Of a stretch of DNA of 64,000 nucleotides, positions 8,104 to 16,314 are shown one piece after another. The position numbers and the translations under genes are program-made. Position 1 is the first letter of the stretch; each line of letters opens with the position of its first letter. The notes beneath the pieces were generated by a model. That model ran no database searches and was not told where the DNA came from. It saw only the letters and a program-made list of their open reading frames with translations. The DNA comes from CAZEHS01 sp964424355 (GTDB lineage: Bacteria > Bacillota > Clostridia > Peptostreptococcales > Acidaminobacteraceae): positions 1 through 64,000 of the forward strand of contig CAYRIO010000004.1 of the NCBI GenBank assembly GCA_964424355.1, read 5' to 3'.

Positions 8104-8526
8104 ATGAACCAGTCCATCGTTCACATCGCATTAGTCGTCAGGGATTACGACGAAGCGATCGATTTCTACACTAAAAAGCTCAGTTTCGAACTGATTGAGG
8201 ACACCTATCAATCTGAGCAGGACAAACGATGGGTGGTAATATCCCCTCCTGGCTCAACCGGTACTACAATCCTGCTGGCAAAAGCCTCAAAGGATGAGCA
8301 GGAGCCATTTATCGGCAATCAGGCCGGCGGACGGGTGTTCCTTTTCCTCAATACCGACGATTTTTGGAGAGACTATCATGAGATGATGGCCAAAGGGATT
8401 GAGTTTGTGCGGGATCCAAAAGAGGCTGATTATGGCACGGTGGCAGTGTTTAAGGATCTGTACGGCAATTTGTGGGATCTGCTCCAGCTTAACGCTGATC
8501 ATCCCATGGCGAAACGGATCAAGTGA
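8104..8526 (+). CDS. VOC-family (glyoxalase/bleomycin-resistance fold) protein
   Basis: 140 residues with two beta-alpha-beta-beta-beta modules: SIVHIALVVRDYDEAIDFYTKKLSFELIED and a second half ending TVAVFKDLYGNLWDLLQL. Metal-ligand candidates are His7 and the Glu/Asp residues of the C-terminal half. Members act as metal-dependent lyases, isomerases or antibiotic-binding proteins; the substrate cannot be told. RBS AAGGAGG, 10 bp after the PH-domain gene. Confidence 0.85.
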   Translation: MNQSIVHIALVVRDYDEAIDFYTKKLSFELIEDTYQSEQDKRWVVISPPGSTGTTILLAKASKDEQEPFIGNQAGGRVFLFLNTDDFWRDYHEMMAKGIEFVRDPKEADYGTVAVFKDLYGNLWDLLQLNADHPMAKRIK

Positions 8527-8576
8527 CCAAGACCCTTACAGTGACTGGTAAAAGTAATTGAGAAAGGAATAACCCT

Positions 8577-9035
8577 ATGATTACCCTCTCTACTATCCAC
8601 CCCAGCGAAATAGAACTGATCCGCGATCTCTGGGAACGGAATCGGCTCTACCATGTTGCTGTTTCAGAGCATTTCAGTGAGGATTATCTGAATGTCCGCT
8701 TCGAAGACCGCATGAAACCCCTGATGGCGCTGCCGGAAAACGAAATCATAATCACGCTTGCCTATAAAGGGGATGACCCGTGCGGGTACTGCATTTCAAC
8801 CGCCCGAAACGGCTCCGGGGAGCTGGTTTCCCTGCATGTGCTGGAAAGCGTGCGGGGCCACGGCATCGGCAGGCTGCTGACTGACAGCCACCTGCAATGG
8901 CTCAAGGAAATGGGTTGCCAGAATGTTTCGGTCCATGTTGCCGCGGAGAACACGCCGTCCATCGGCTTCTATCAGAGCATGGGCTTCTGTTCCAACTATA
9001 TGACGATGCAGTTGAAGGATGGTTCTGGTAAGTGA
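8577..9035 (+). CDS. GNAT-family N-acetyltransferase
   Basis: 152 residues. The acetyl-CoA-binding motif A is VSLHVLESVRGHGIGRLLTD (R/Q-x-x-G-x-G form GHGIGR), followed by NVSVHVAAENTPSIGFYQSMGF, the typical C-terminal strand. Substrate unknown. It follows the VOC gene by 50 bp on the same strand and ends at a bidirectional terminator. Confidence 0.87.
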   Translation: MITLSTIHPSEIELIRDLWERNRLYHVAVSEHFSEDYLNVRFEDRMKPLMALPENEIIITLAYKGDDPCGYCISTARNGSGELVSLHVLESVRGHGIGRLLTDSHLQWLKEMGCQNVSVHVAAENTPSIGFYQSMGFCSNYMTMQLKDGSGK

Positions 9036-9061
9036 GGGATTCACCCTTCTATAAAATGGAC

Positions 9062-9105
9062 AAAAAAGATTGAGAAGCCCAGGTTGGGACTTCTCAATCT
9101 TTTTC
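9062..9105. terminator. Bidirectional terminator
   Basis: AAAAAAGATTGAGAAG and CTTCTCAATCTTTTT form a long perfect stem with A/T tails on both sides. It separates the convergent GNAT and MFS genes. Confidence 0.93.
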
Positions 9106-9125
9106 AATTAGCGGCCAATTTAATC

Positions 9126-10361
9126 TTATGTAGATTTCACCTGAATCAATTCCGACCGGATCATGCTGATGCACTGCACCATGATCAGGACCCCCGTCAG
9201 CTTTAGAAGAATCTCGATGGAAATCCAGTCCGACAGAGGGCCGAAAAACAGCATCCCCAAGGGCATGGTTGAACTGGATATCATGGTCATGACACCGAAC
9301 ACTCTCCCCATGTAGGCATCCTCTACCGTTTCCTGAATCATCACGTTGGAGGGAATGTTGAACAGAGCAAGCCCGATGCCGCAGATGACCATCAGGATCA
9401 GATAAGCTGAGAACCAGGATACGATTCCCAGGCCCAGTGTCGTCGCACCAATCAAAAACGTGCCCAGGACGATGGTTTTGGCTCTGTTTTTAAACCCTCC
9501 CCACAGACTCAGCAAAGCTCCGCCTCCCAGCATTCCCACAGAAAAACATACCTCTATGGCTGTCAACCGCCAGACATCCCCACCGAAGGACCGTGCCACC
9601 TGCAGGGGTGTCAGGAACGCCGCAGGGGCAACCAGAAAAAGAAGCAACGCAAAATACCAGAAAAAGACCTTCAAAAAGTGGTGGGTACGAATATATGCGA
9701 AGCCGGCCTTCAGATCCTTGAAATAATCTTCATCCGGCACTGCCTTCACCGATTCTCTTTTAGGAACCCGCAGGGCAAATCCCAAGATGGACATTCCGAT
9801 TGCCGCGGTCACCACATCAATGAGAAAAATGTTCTGAATGGAGGCGAAGGCCATCAATGCGCCGCTGATCATGGGTGAAAGCAGCATGGTGGCTGATTGG
9901 ATGCTTCCATTGATGCCGTTCACCCGCATCAGTTTATCCTCCGGCACGATCTGTGGCAGGAAAGCACCGACCGCCGGCATTTGCACCGCTGTTCCCAAGG
10001 CCCGGACTGCGGAGGCGACGAACAGCAGCCAGATCGCCCCGTGACCCGCCATGAACAGGACCGCCAAGATCAGCGTTGTGAGGGCAATAGTCCCATCCGC
10101 CAGAAGGATGAGCTTCTTGCGGTCGTATCGGTCTGCCCAAACCCCCGCAAAGGGCGAGAGTATCAGGGTGGGCAGAAAGCCGAACAGGATGGACAGGGTC
10201 ATCATGAACCCCGATTTGGTTTCCAGGGTAACGTACCAGCTGATGGCATATTGCACCAGCGAAGAACCGAAAAGTGAGATGGTCTGGCTGGTCAGGAATA
10301 AAGTGGTGTTCCTTTTCCAATCTTTTTTGTCATCGTTTTGGGCAGTCATTGAATTGCACAT
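9126..10361 (-). CDS. MFS exporter (macrolide-efflux/MFS_3 type)
   Basis: 411 residues with about 12 membrane helices. The N-terminal half shows TLFLTSQTISLFGSSLVQYAISWYV and the MFS loop motif GVWADRYDRKKLIL. The C-terminal IQETVEDAYMGRVFGVMTMISSSTMPLG is typical of Mef/enterobactin-exporter-like proteins. It probably pumps drugs or secondary metabolites outward. Upstream starts to 10403 exist, but AGGAG lies 6 nt before the ATG at 10361. Confidence 0.88.
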   Translation of the reverse strand: MCNSMTAQNDDKKDWKRNTTLFLTSQTISLFGSSLVQYAISWYVTLETKSGFMMTLSILFGFLPTLILSPFAGVWADRYDRKKLILLADGTIALTTLILAVLFMAGHGAIWLLFVASAVRALGTAVQMPAVGAFLPQIVPEDKLMRVNGINGSIQSATMLLSPMISGALMAFASIQNIFLIDVVTAAIGMSILGFALRVPKRESVKAVPDEDYFKDLKAGFAYIRTHHFLKVFFWYFALLLFLVAPAAFLTPLQVARSFGGDVWRLTAIEVCFSVGMLGGGALLSLWGGFKNRAKTIVLGTFLIGATTLGLGIVSWFSAYLILMVICGIGLALFNIPSNVMIQETVEDAYMGRVFGVMTMISSSTMPLGMLFFGPLSDWISIEILLKLTGVLIMVQCISMIRSELIQVKST

Positions 10362-10456
10362 CTTGTCTCCTATCATGTGTTCGAAAATCGTAGTTAGCAT
10401 CACTCAAACTATATTATGTCAGCGCCTTACAGTCAATCGGTGTCTGCATCACATAA

Positions 10457-10503
10457 AGCAAAAGAGATTGAGATCCCGGCAGGGATCTCAATCTCTTTTG
10501 CTT
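10457..10503 (-). terminator. Terminator behind the thiolase relic
   Basis: GCAAAAGAGATTGAGATCCC pairs perfectly with GGGATCTCAATCTCTTTTGC. On the minus strand it follows the relic stop codon by about 14 bp, as if it once ended the lost gene. Confidence 0.85.
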
Positions 10504-10516
10504 ACAGCCATTTATC

Positions 10517-10590
10517 TTACTCACACATCTCAATGATACCCGCAGCACCCATACCGCCGCCGATGCACATGGTGCTCAATCCGTCATTTC
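10517..10590 (-). pseudogene. 3' relic of a second thiolase gene
   Basis: On the minus strand this reads GLSTMCIGGGMGAAGIIEMCE and a stop, the C-terminal active-site segment of acetyl-CoA acetyltransferases. Of it, 44 bp (10531-10574) are identical to 19097-19140 in the intact thiolase. Upstream the reading frame has no thiolase sequence, so about 95% of the gene is gone. Confidence 0.85.
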
Positions 10591-10615
10591 CCCTCTCGTC
10601 CCTTCAAAAAAACCA

Positions 10616-10666
10616 AAACAAAGACTGTGTCCGGGGGAGTAAATATGCAGACACAGCCTTTGTTTA
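10616..10666 (-). terminator. Terminator of the sugar operon
   Basis: ACAAAGACTGTGTC and GACACAGCCTTTGT form a stem with one bulge, about 60 bp after the aldose epimerase stop on the minus strand. The minus strand then runs into GTTTTGGTTTTTTTG. Confidence 0.8.
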
Positions 10667-10726
10667 GCAATATCGGATAGATAGCGAAATTGCGTTTTGT
10701 GAACTTTTACAATGCAGTGCAGTATT

Positions 10727-11599
10727 TCATTCAATGGTTATTTCCCATTGATTCCGGTATATGGCTTTCGAATGCAGTCGGATCAGATCGCTTTTGTACT
10801 GAAAATCTTCAACGATGCCCTGTCTGGAGGGCAGGGATGTCCATGGCTCAATGCACAGGTACGGAGCTTCCGTGCGAGGTGCGTGCCAAAGGCCTAGGTA
10901 GGGCATATCGGGATAGGTTACGGTAACAGAACGGGTTCCCTTATCCGACCTAAGTACCACACCGTCAGCCACGTTTTTCAGCACGATAGCGTCTTCATCA
11001 AACATGCCGTGATCGAGGGGCAGCCTGCAATCATCCTTCAAATCAAATGCCGTGTCGCATCCGTTCAGAAAACAGGACGCCGTGTGGCCCACCCGGGAAG
11101 GGGTGTGTTTATCTGCGAACTCCAGATAGTAATCCGAAAACCGGAGACCTTCATCCATGGGTACCTTGAAGCCGGGATGGGCCCCTAATCCGAAGTACAT
11201 GGTTCTGTCCGATGTATTTTCTACGTCATATCTTATCTGTACACGGTTGTCCTTCAAGGTGTACGTGATCTTCAGAATAAAATGGAACGGGTAATTCTCA
11301 TAGGTTTCGTCGTTGTCCGTCAGCGTCAGCACGATGGAATCCATATCCTGTTCTACAACAGAAAATTCCACCCCCCGGGCAAAGCCATGAATATCCATGG
11401 GGTAATCAGAACCCTCATAGCGATATCTGCCGTCGGTGAACCGTCCCACATAGGGGAACAGCACCGGGGAACGGTCCGGCCAATATGTTGGATCCCCATT
11501 CCACAGGTATTCCACATCACCAGCTTTTATGGACCTGAGCTCTGCACCCCGGGATGACACAACGATGCTGAGTTTACCATTCGATACCGTATATTCCAT
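10727..11599 (-). CDS. Aldose 1-epimerase family protein (LacX-like)
   Basis: 290 residues of the galactose-mutarotase beta-sandwich. Catalytic-type histidines occur in FARGVEF/HGFARG (~73), GLGAHPGFKVP (~155) and the glutamate in APYLCIEPWTSL (~265). It interconverts alpha and beta anomers of a free sugar. As the last gene of the 18.6-10.7 kb sugar operon it would feed the anomer needed by the isomerase. RBS GGCGG before the ATG at 11599. Confidence 0.87.
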   Translation of the reverse strand: MEYTVSNGKLSIVVSSRGAELRSIKAGDVEYLWNGDPTYWPDRSPVLFPYVGRFTDGRYRYEGSDYPMDIHGFARGVEFSVVEQDMDSIVLTLTDNDETYENYPFHFILKITYTLKDNRVQIRYDVENTSDRTMYFGLGAHPGFKVPMDEGLRFSDYYLEFADKHTPSRVGHTASCFLNGCDTAFDLKDDCRLPLDHGMFDEDAIVLKNVADGVVLRSDKGTRSVTVTYPDMPYLGLWHAPRTEAPYLCIEPWTSLPSRQGIVEDFQYKSDLIRLHSKAIYRNQWEITIE

Positions 11600-11634
11600 G
11601 AAACCGCCTCGCAGTCCTGTTATCCGATGCCTAA

Positions 11635-11733
11635 CAGTTCTAAGACTCCCGCTTCTAAAGCGGTAGTGGAGAACTGTAGAGGCCCTGGATCCTCTCTACT
11701 AACAATCGCTGGGGTCGAAACCCCAACTGATTG
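11635..11733. mobile_element. Three adjacent nested hairpins, possible relic of an IS200/IS605-type end
   Basis: CAGTTCT/AGAACTG (11635-11641, 11670-11676) encloses CCGCTT/AAGCGG. Next come AGAGG/CCTCT (11678-11695) and CAATC/GATTG (11703-11733) enclosing GGGGT/ACCCC. Such subterminal hairpins mark IS200/IS605 ends and their guide RNAs. No tnpA or tnpB is present. The element sits between the isomerase stop and the epimerase start inside an operon. The IS link is inference. Confidence 0.4.
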
Positions 11734-11743
11734 AAGGATCGCG

Positions 11744-12424
11744 TCATTCAGCCACGGGGTATTCGTTGCACAGCAGCCGGTAGGGCTTTTCGTCTTCTTC
11801 AATTGCCGGAAAGCGGCCGATGGGCTCGTAAAACCGGTTGTCATTGTCGTCGTCATTGCACATGGATACTTCGCCCAGAAGCACCGGCCCTCCCGTAGAG
11901 GGTACGACGAAGTCGTGATACATGTATTGCGGAATAGCGATGCTCTCCCCGGGTTGCAGGCGGATTTTCGTACCGGACGGCACAATGAATTCCCTGCCGT
12001 CGGTATTCACGGTTACATCCGTATCCAGCCGTGTGCCGTCTTCCGCTCCGTTGTACACGGTGATGTACACATCATTGCCCCCGCGGTTGATGATGTCCTC
12101 CATCTTGCTCCAGTGAAAATGAAGGGGTGCGGTCTGGCCTTCGTAGAGCATCAGCAGCTTTTCCGCATAGGATTTGGTGTACTTCTTGATTTTCTGATTG
12201 CCGTTACGGATCGTAAACAGGGAAAAACCAACTTCATCAAATTTTCCAAGGCCGAAATCCGTTATGTCCCAGCCAAGCATGTTGTCCCGCAGCTCATCAT
12301 ATTCGTGGCCGATACTGTTCCAATCGTCCGGTGTCCATTTTGCAAAAGGCGGCAGTTCGAACCGGTGCTCCCTTATCAGGTTTTCCATGTCCCGTATCAC
12401 TTCATTTATTCTTGAACGTTTCAT
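11744..12424 (-). CDS. D-lyxose ketol-isomerase family protein
   Basis: 226 residues, a cupin-fold sugar isomerase (D-lyxose to D-xylulose; members also take D-mannose to D-fructose). The metal site is in APLHFHWSKMEDIINRGG (~100-117, His-x-His and Glu) with a further His in YMYHDFVVP (~180). The N-terminal KRSRINEVIRDMENLIREH and FELPPFAKWTPDDW are typical of the family. It lies between the RpiR regulator and the epimerase. ATG at 12424 follows AAAGAGGTG. Confidence 0.88.
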   Translation of the reverse strand: MKRSRINEVIRDMENLIREHRFELPPFAKWTPDDWNSIGHEYDELRDNMLGWDITDFGLGKFDEVGFSLFTIRNGNQKIKKYTKSYAEKLLMLYEGQTAPLHFHWSKMEDIINRGGNDVYITVYNGAEDGTRLDTDVTVNTDGREFIVPSGTKIRLQPGESIAIPQYMYHDFVVPSTGGPVLLGEVSMCNDDDNDNRFYEPIGRFPAIEEDEKPYRLLCNEYPVAE

Positions 12425-12458
12425 AAACACACCTCTTTGTCATTGATTTTCAATGTGT

Positions 12459-13304
12459 CTAAAACTTATATTCAGACATGATCATTTCCGGCACGTCGGC
12501 TTTATGGGCTGCGATAGTGTCTTCATTCATTACGAAGTGCAGCAGGGCGTCGATAACCGCTGTTTCCCTTAGCTTCGAATAGCTCTTATAATAATTGAAC
12601 GCTTTCTCATCCGCACTGGATAGCAGCAGAAAATCCGCAAGTCTTGAAACCGGGGAAAATTCATGTCCGGTGATGGCAATGATTTTCATCCCTTTCTCCT
12701 TGGCAAGCTCCATTGCCTGCACAACCTGCTTGGAGCTGCCGGACTGGGATATGGCCACGATAATATCGTCTGCATCTGCCAGATTCACGTTATTCATAAA
12801 ATATTCCGGCACCATGTTGAAGGTGGACTTTACCCCAAGACGCCCCAACCTAAATCCCATATACTGGGATAACGGACTTGTATTCCCCACCGCAACGATA
12901 TGGACCTCCTTGCAGGTTTTAATCAGGTTCGCACATTCCAGAAGTACGTTGTAATCCAGACTTTTTCCGATGGCGATCAGGTTCATGGCATAGGAGTGAA
13001 GCAGGCTAGCCACCGGATCACCTGTAGAATTTTCCAAGTCGGTATCGGTCACCTGCATCCGCCCCAGATCCCTGGACAGACATATTTTCAGCTGATAATA
13101 CCCCTCATAACCGATGTGCTTGCAGAGCCGTATGACAGTTGCATCGCTTACACCACTGTAATTTGCCAGTTCAGAAACGTTGGCGTTGACTGCTTTCTCC
13201 GGATTTTCCAGGATGAAATCAGCCACTTTCTTTTCTGCATGAAAGATCTGGCCATAAAACTCTCTGATCGTTTCAATTACCGCTTTATTCTGCATCTCGT
13301 TCAT
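12459..13304 (-). CDS. MurR/RpiR-family sugar-phosphate regulator
   Basis: 281 residues. HTH_6 domain at ~1-75 (KKVADFILENPEKAVNANVS, ELANYSGVSDATVIRLCKHI). A SIS sugar-phosphate-binding domain follows at ~115-245 (VHIVAVGNTSPLSQYMGFRL, DIIVAISQSGSSKQVVQAME). It most likely controls the surrounding sugar operon in response to a phosphorylated intermediate. The start at 13304 has AAAGGG upstream; the ATG at 13328 has none. Confidence 0.9.
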   Translation of the reverse strand: MNEMQNKAVIETIREFYGQIFHAEKKVADFILENPEKAVNANVSELANYSGVSDATVIRLCKHIGYEGYYQLKICLSRDLGRMQVTDTDLENSTGDPVASLLHSYAMNLIAIGKSLDYNVLLECANLIKTCKEVHIVAVGNTSPLSQYMGFRLGRLGVKSTFNMVPEYFMNNVNLADADDIIVAISQSGSSKQVVQAMELAKEKGMKIIAITGHEFSPVSRLADFLLLSSADEKAFNYYKSYSKLRETAVIDALLHFVMNEDTIAAHKADVPEMIMSEYKF

Positions 13305-13345
13305 ATTCAACCCTTTCACATGGCTCATGATTGAGCACTGTCAGT

Positions 13346-14548
13346 TCATTCACAATGATGCCCTTCGATCATTGCAGGTAAAAAACCACCTACGAATGCA
13401 TCCCCAAGCCCTACGGTGGTAGCTTTGGTTTCTTCAGCCTGGATACATGCCAGACTGCATACCTTGTCCCCGAGCAACCGCTTAATCTCAGTAGAAAACG
13501 CCTCTCCTTCCCTTTGAAGAACATGCTTTTCCGTTTCGCGATAATTGTCGACGGTGAAATCGTCACCATAGCGGAAACGGGTTCCAGCCATCGTGATACC
13601 GCCTTTAATAGCTTTTTCCAGAAAAACAGCATCCTCACCGTAAGCCAGTGCCCAGTGCCTTGTATGTACCACAATATACGACACCGGAATCAGCCTGTGA
13701 ATATCCTCAAGTGCATTCATCATTTGACATGGATCCAACAGATCCAGTTTTCTGCCCAAATATGCCTGCAGTTCATCTTCGTTGAGGCTGAAAATATCAA
13801 TCTTATGAATCAGTGCATCGCGGACCTTTTTACTGAAGGCATCGTTGTGGAAACATGCATCTTCGTAGAATACATGGGCCTCCATCGGAAGACTGTCCAT
13901 TATGTCCAAAAGGGTCTGAAGCCTTTTTTCAAGGAGCCCTTCATCCTGCATGGCGTTGAAGCCTGAGATAAGGAACACCTGGCTATCCCTAAGCATACCT
14001 GCAAAATCTTCGTTCAGCGCCATTTCTATATTATCGATGTCGTTATCATAGATGATGCGATTGCTGCGGCTGGTGTGAATGGCTATGTCGGAGGCTTCCA
14101 CCGTTATTCCCTGGCAGAACTGGACGATCAGGTGGGGATAGATCCCCTCCTCCCTGGCACTGCATACATAGGGGCAATCCTTTGGAAGAAGCCTGCGCAC
14201 ATGGTCGTTGAGTGTCACCAGATGGAGGGCCGCGGTATGGCCCAGCTTTCTCATGGCGGCAGCCGCCCGGACCGAGGTGCCACCCATGGTTATCCTATAA
14301 TCGAAATGTCCAGCGAATATCTCGATGATATCCGCTGAGTTGACGAACCGTTCGCCTCCGCTTTCGGTCTTGAGGAAACCAAGGATGGACACCACCAGAT
14401 CCCGTTCACTGCTTATTGTTATATCCGGCGACAATTCTTCATTGCAGATGCCGTATTTACGAATGAGATCCTCCAACACCGCCGAATCCCATATAATCTC
14501 ATAATCGATATTGTTGCCAAGACCTAAAACGATTTTCTCATTCATCAT
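13346..14548 (-). CDS. ADP-dependent glucokinase/phosphofructokinase family kinase
   Basis: 400 residues of the ribokinase-fold ADP_PFK_GK family, which uses ADP rather than ATP to phosphorylate glucose or fructose 6-phosphate. Family marks: sugar-binding GHFDYRITMGGTSVRAAAAM (~80-99), the NxxE metal motif FSLNEDEL (Asn256, Glu259) and TTVGLGDAF with catalytic Asp383. The family is best known from archaea and some animals. Here it sits between an aldolase gene and an RpiR regulator, so it may make the aldolase substrate. Actual donor and sugar are unproven. Confidence 0.82.
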   Translation of the reverse strand: MMNEKIVLGLGNNIDYEIIWDSAVLEDLIRKYGICNEELSPDITISSERDLVVSILGFLKTESGGERFVNSADIIEIFAGHFDYRITMGGTSVRAAAAMRKLGHTAALHLVTLNDHVRRLLPKDCPYVCSAREEGIYPHLIVQFCQGITVEASDIAIHTSRSNRIIYDNDIDNIEMALNEDFAGMLRDSQVFLISGFNAMQDEGLLEKRLQTLLDIMDSLPMEAHVFYEDACFHNDAFSKKVRDALIHKIDIFSLNEDELQAYLGRKLDLLDPCQMMNALEDIHRLIPVSYIVVHTRHWALAYGEDAVFLEKAIKGGITMAGTRFRYGDDFTVDNYRETEKHVLQREGEAFSTEIKRLLGDKVCSLACIQAEETKATTVGLGDAFVGGFLPAMIEGHHCE

Positions 14549-14569
14549 ACAGCACCTTAGGGTTATTTT

Positions 14570-15430
14570 CTAATAAAGCTCGGCTTTTCCTTCAGCTTTA
14601 AAGAGTTTGATCTTCTGGCAGGCAACTTCTTTCATGGCGGCGAGGCAAGGGGGCTGGATGGTGTTTGGCTCACGAAGCCCTGCATCTGCCATCACTTCGC
14701 GCATCTTGTCATGGTAGGCGACTTTTATGTCACTGGAAATGTTGATTTTGTTCACGCCCAGAGTAACCGCTTCACCGATCTCTTTATCAGGGTTGTTGGA
14801 GCCCCCGTGGAGAACCAGCGGGATGGATACCATTGTTTTGATTTCCTTGAGAAGGTCCAGCTTAAGCTCCGGAACCATTCCCTTCGGATAGATGCCGTGG
14901 GAAGTGCCGATGGCGATTGCCAGGGTATCGACGCCGGTGGCATTTACGAATTTTACTACGTCATCCGGGTCTGTATAAATGATGGCATCCGTTCCATATT
15001 CGGCTTCCGAGTCGGTTGAGCCGATGGTTCCAAGCTCCCCTTCTACTGAAACGCCAACCGCATGGGCCGCTTCAACCACTTTCTTGCACAGAGCGATATT
15101 CTCTTCGAAAGGAAGGGTTGAGCCATCGATCATCACCGAAGTGAAGCCGCACTGGATTGCCTGCATGACCTGTTCGAAGGAGCCGCCGTGATCCAGGTGG
15201 ATGCATACGGGCACTGTGGCTTTGTGCGCTTTTTCAATAATCGCAGGCATCACCTCAACGCCCAGGTGGCTCAGTTCATCCGGATGGATTGCGATGATAA
15301 CTGGTGCCTTCCTTTCCTCACAGGCTTCGAAGATTCCGTTCATCATGGCATAATCGCTGATATTGAACGCGGGTACGGCGAATTGGTTCTTGTTTGCAAC
15401 AGCCAGAAGATCTTTCATAGTCATTAACAT
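14570..15430 (-). CDS. Class II ketose-(bis)phosphate aldolase (Fba/GatY/KbaY family)
   Basis: 286 residues, zinc-dependent aldolase. Motifs: NQFAVPAFNISDYAMM (14-29), the zinc ligands in VPVCIHLDHGGSFE (~73-86), VEGELGTIGSTD (~130), GTSHGIYPKG and PLVLHGGSNNP. Known members split fructose- or tagatose-bisphosphate, or ketose 1-phosphates, into DHAP and an aldehyde. Next to a sugar kinase and isomerase it completes a lower sugar pathway. RBS AGGAGG. Confidence 0.9.
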   Translation of the reverse strand: MLMTMKDLLAVANKNQFAVPAFNISDYAMMNGIFEACEERKAPVIIAIHPDELSHLGVEVMPAIIEKAHKATVPVCIHLDHGGSFEQVMQAIQCGFTSVMIDGSTLPFEENIALCKKVVEAAHAVGVSVEGELGTIGSTDSEAEYGTDAIIYTDPDDVVKFVNATGVDTLAIAIGTSHGIYPKGMVPELKLDLLKEIKTMVSIPLVLHGGSNNPDKEIGEAVTLGVNKINISSDIKVAYHDKMREVMADAGLREPNTIQPPCLAAMKEVACQKIKLFKAEGKAELY

Positions 15431-15470
15431 TGTAATTCCTCCTCAGTGTTTTGGTATATTTTTTTGTTTG

Positions 15471-16313
15471 TCAGCTTTTTACGGCACCGCTTGTCATGCC
15501 GCCGATGAAGTAACGCTGGAAGAACAGAAACAGGATCAGGACCGGCAGACATCCCAGGATGCTCATGGCCATCATTTCGTTCCATTCGTATGAGTGCTGT
15601 CCCATGAGCTGCTGAATGCCGATGGGCACGGTTCGCATGTCCACGGTTTTAGTCAGCGTCAGGGCAAATAGGTATTCGTTCCACGCCTGCATGAATGTGT
15701 ATATCCCTACGGAGACTATGCCGGGCGTTGCAATCGGCACAAGGATTCTCCAGAGTGCATATAAGGGCGTTGCGCCGTCAATCATAACCGCTTCATCCAG
15801 TTCCTTAGGCAGGGTGTTGAAGTAACCAGTCATCATCAGGATGGCATATGGGAGCGTAAATACCATGTAGGTCAGAATCAGAGCCTGGTAGCTGTTGTAA
15901 ATCCCAATGCTTACAATCAGGCCGAAGTAAGGGATAAGCAGTGTGATCGGGGGTACGGCCTGTACACTGATGATCAGCACATTCAGCAGCCTCTTAAGCC
16001 TGAATTCATACCGGCTGAAACTGTATGCAGCCAAAATTGCCACAATCAACGTCAGCATCGTAACCGTCAGTGAAACCAGATAACTGTTGATAAAGAAACG
16101 AACCTTTACAGGATCTGTGATGATGTTTTGATACGCCGTCAGGGAAAAGGTGTCTGAAATGAATGTCGGCGGATACGCAAAGATTTCAGGATTCGGTTTA
16201 AAGGAACAAACCAACATCCAAAAAGCCGGAAAACCGGCAAACACCGCTCCAATGGCAAGAGCTAGAAGGATAAGTATTTTCATGGCAGCGGCTTTCAGAT
16301 CTTTTGAATTCAT
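15471..16313 (-). CDS. Sugar ABC transporter permease (MalG/UgpE type)
   Basis: 280 residues with six membrane helices and the inner-membrane loop EAA motif ELDEAVMIDGATPLYALWRI that docks the ATPase. It pairs with the permease gene just upstream (1-bp gap). The start at 16313 follows GAGGGA. No ATPase gene is in the operon, so a shared MsmK-type ATPase elsewhere is likely. Confidence 0.93.
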   Translation of the reverse strand: MNSKDLKAAAMKILILLALAIGAVFAGFPAFWMLVCSFKPNPEIFAYPPTFISDTFSLTAYQNIITDPVKVRFFINSYLVSLTVTMLTLIVAILAAYSFSRYEFRLKRLLNVLIISVQAVPPITLLIPYFGLIVSIGIYNSYQALILTYMVFTLPYAILMMTGYFNTLPKELDEAVMIDGATPLYALWRILVPIATPGIVSVGIYTFMQAWNEYLFALTLTKTVDMRTVPIGIQQLMGQHSYEWNEMMAMSILGCLPVLILFLFFQRYFIGGMTSGAVKS

Positions 16314-16314
16314 C

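Noticed and set aside
11620..11985. 121-codon minus-strand frame across the hairpin cluster and isomerase 3' end
   Set aside because: It overlaps the lyxose isomerase gene in another frame and most of its tail is the hairpin sequence; no protein family is seen.
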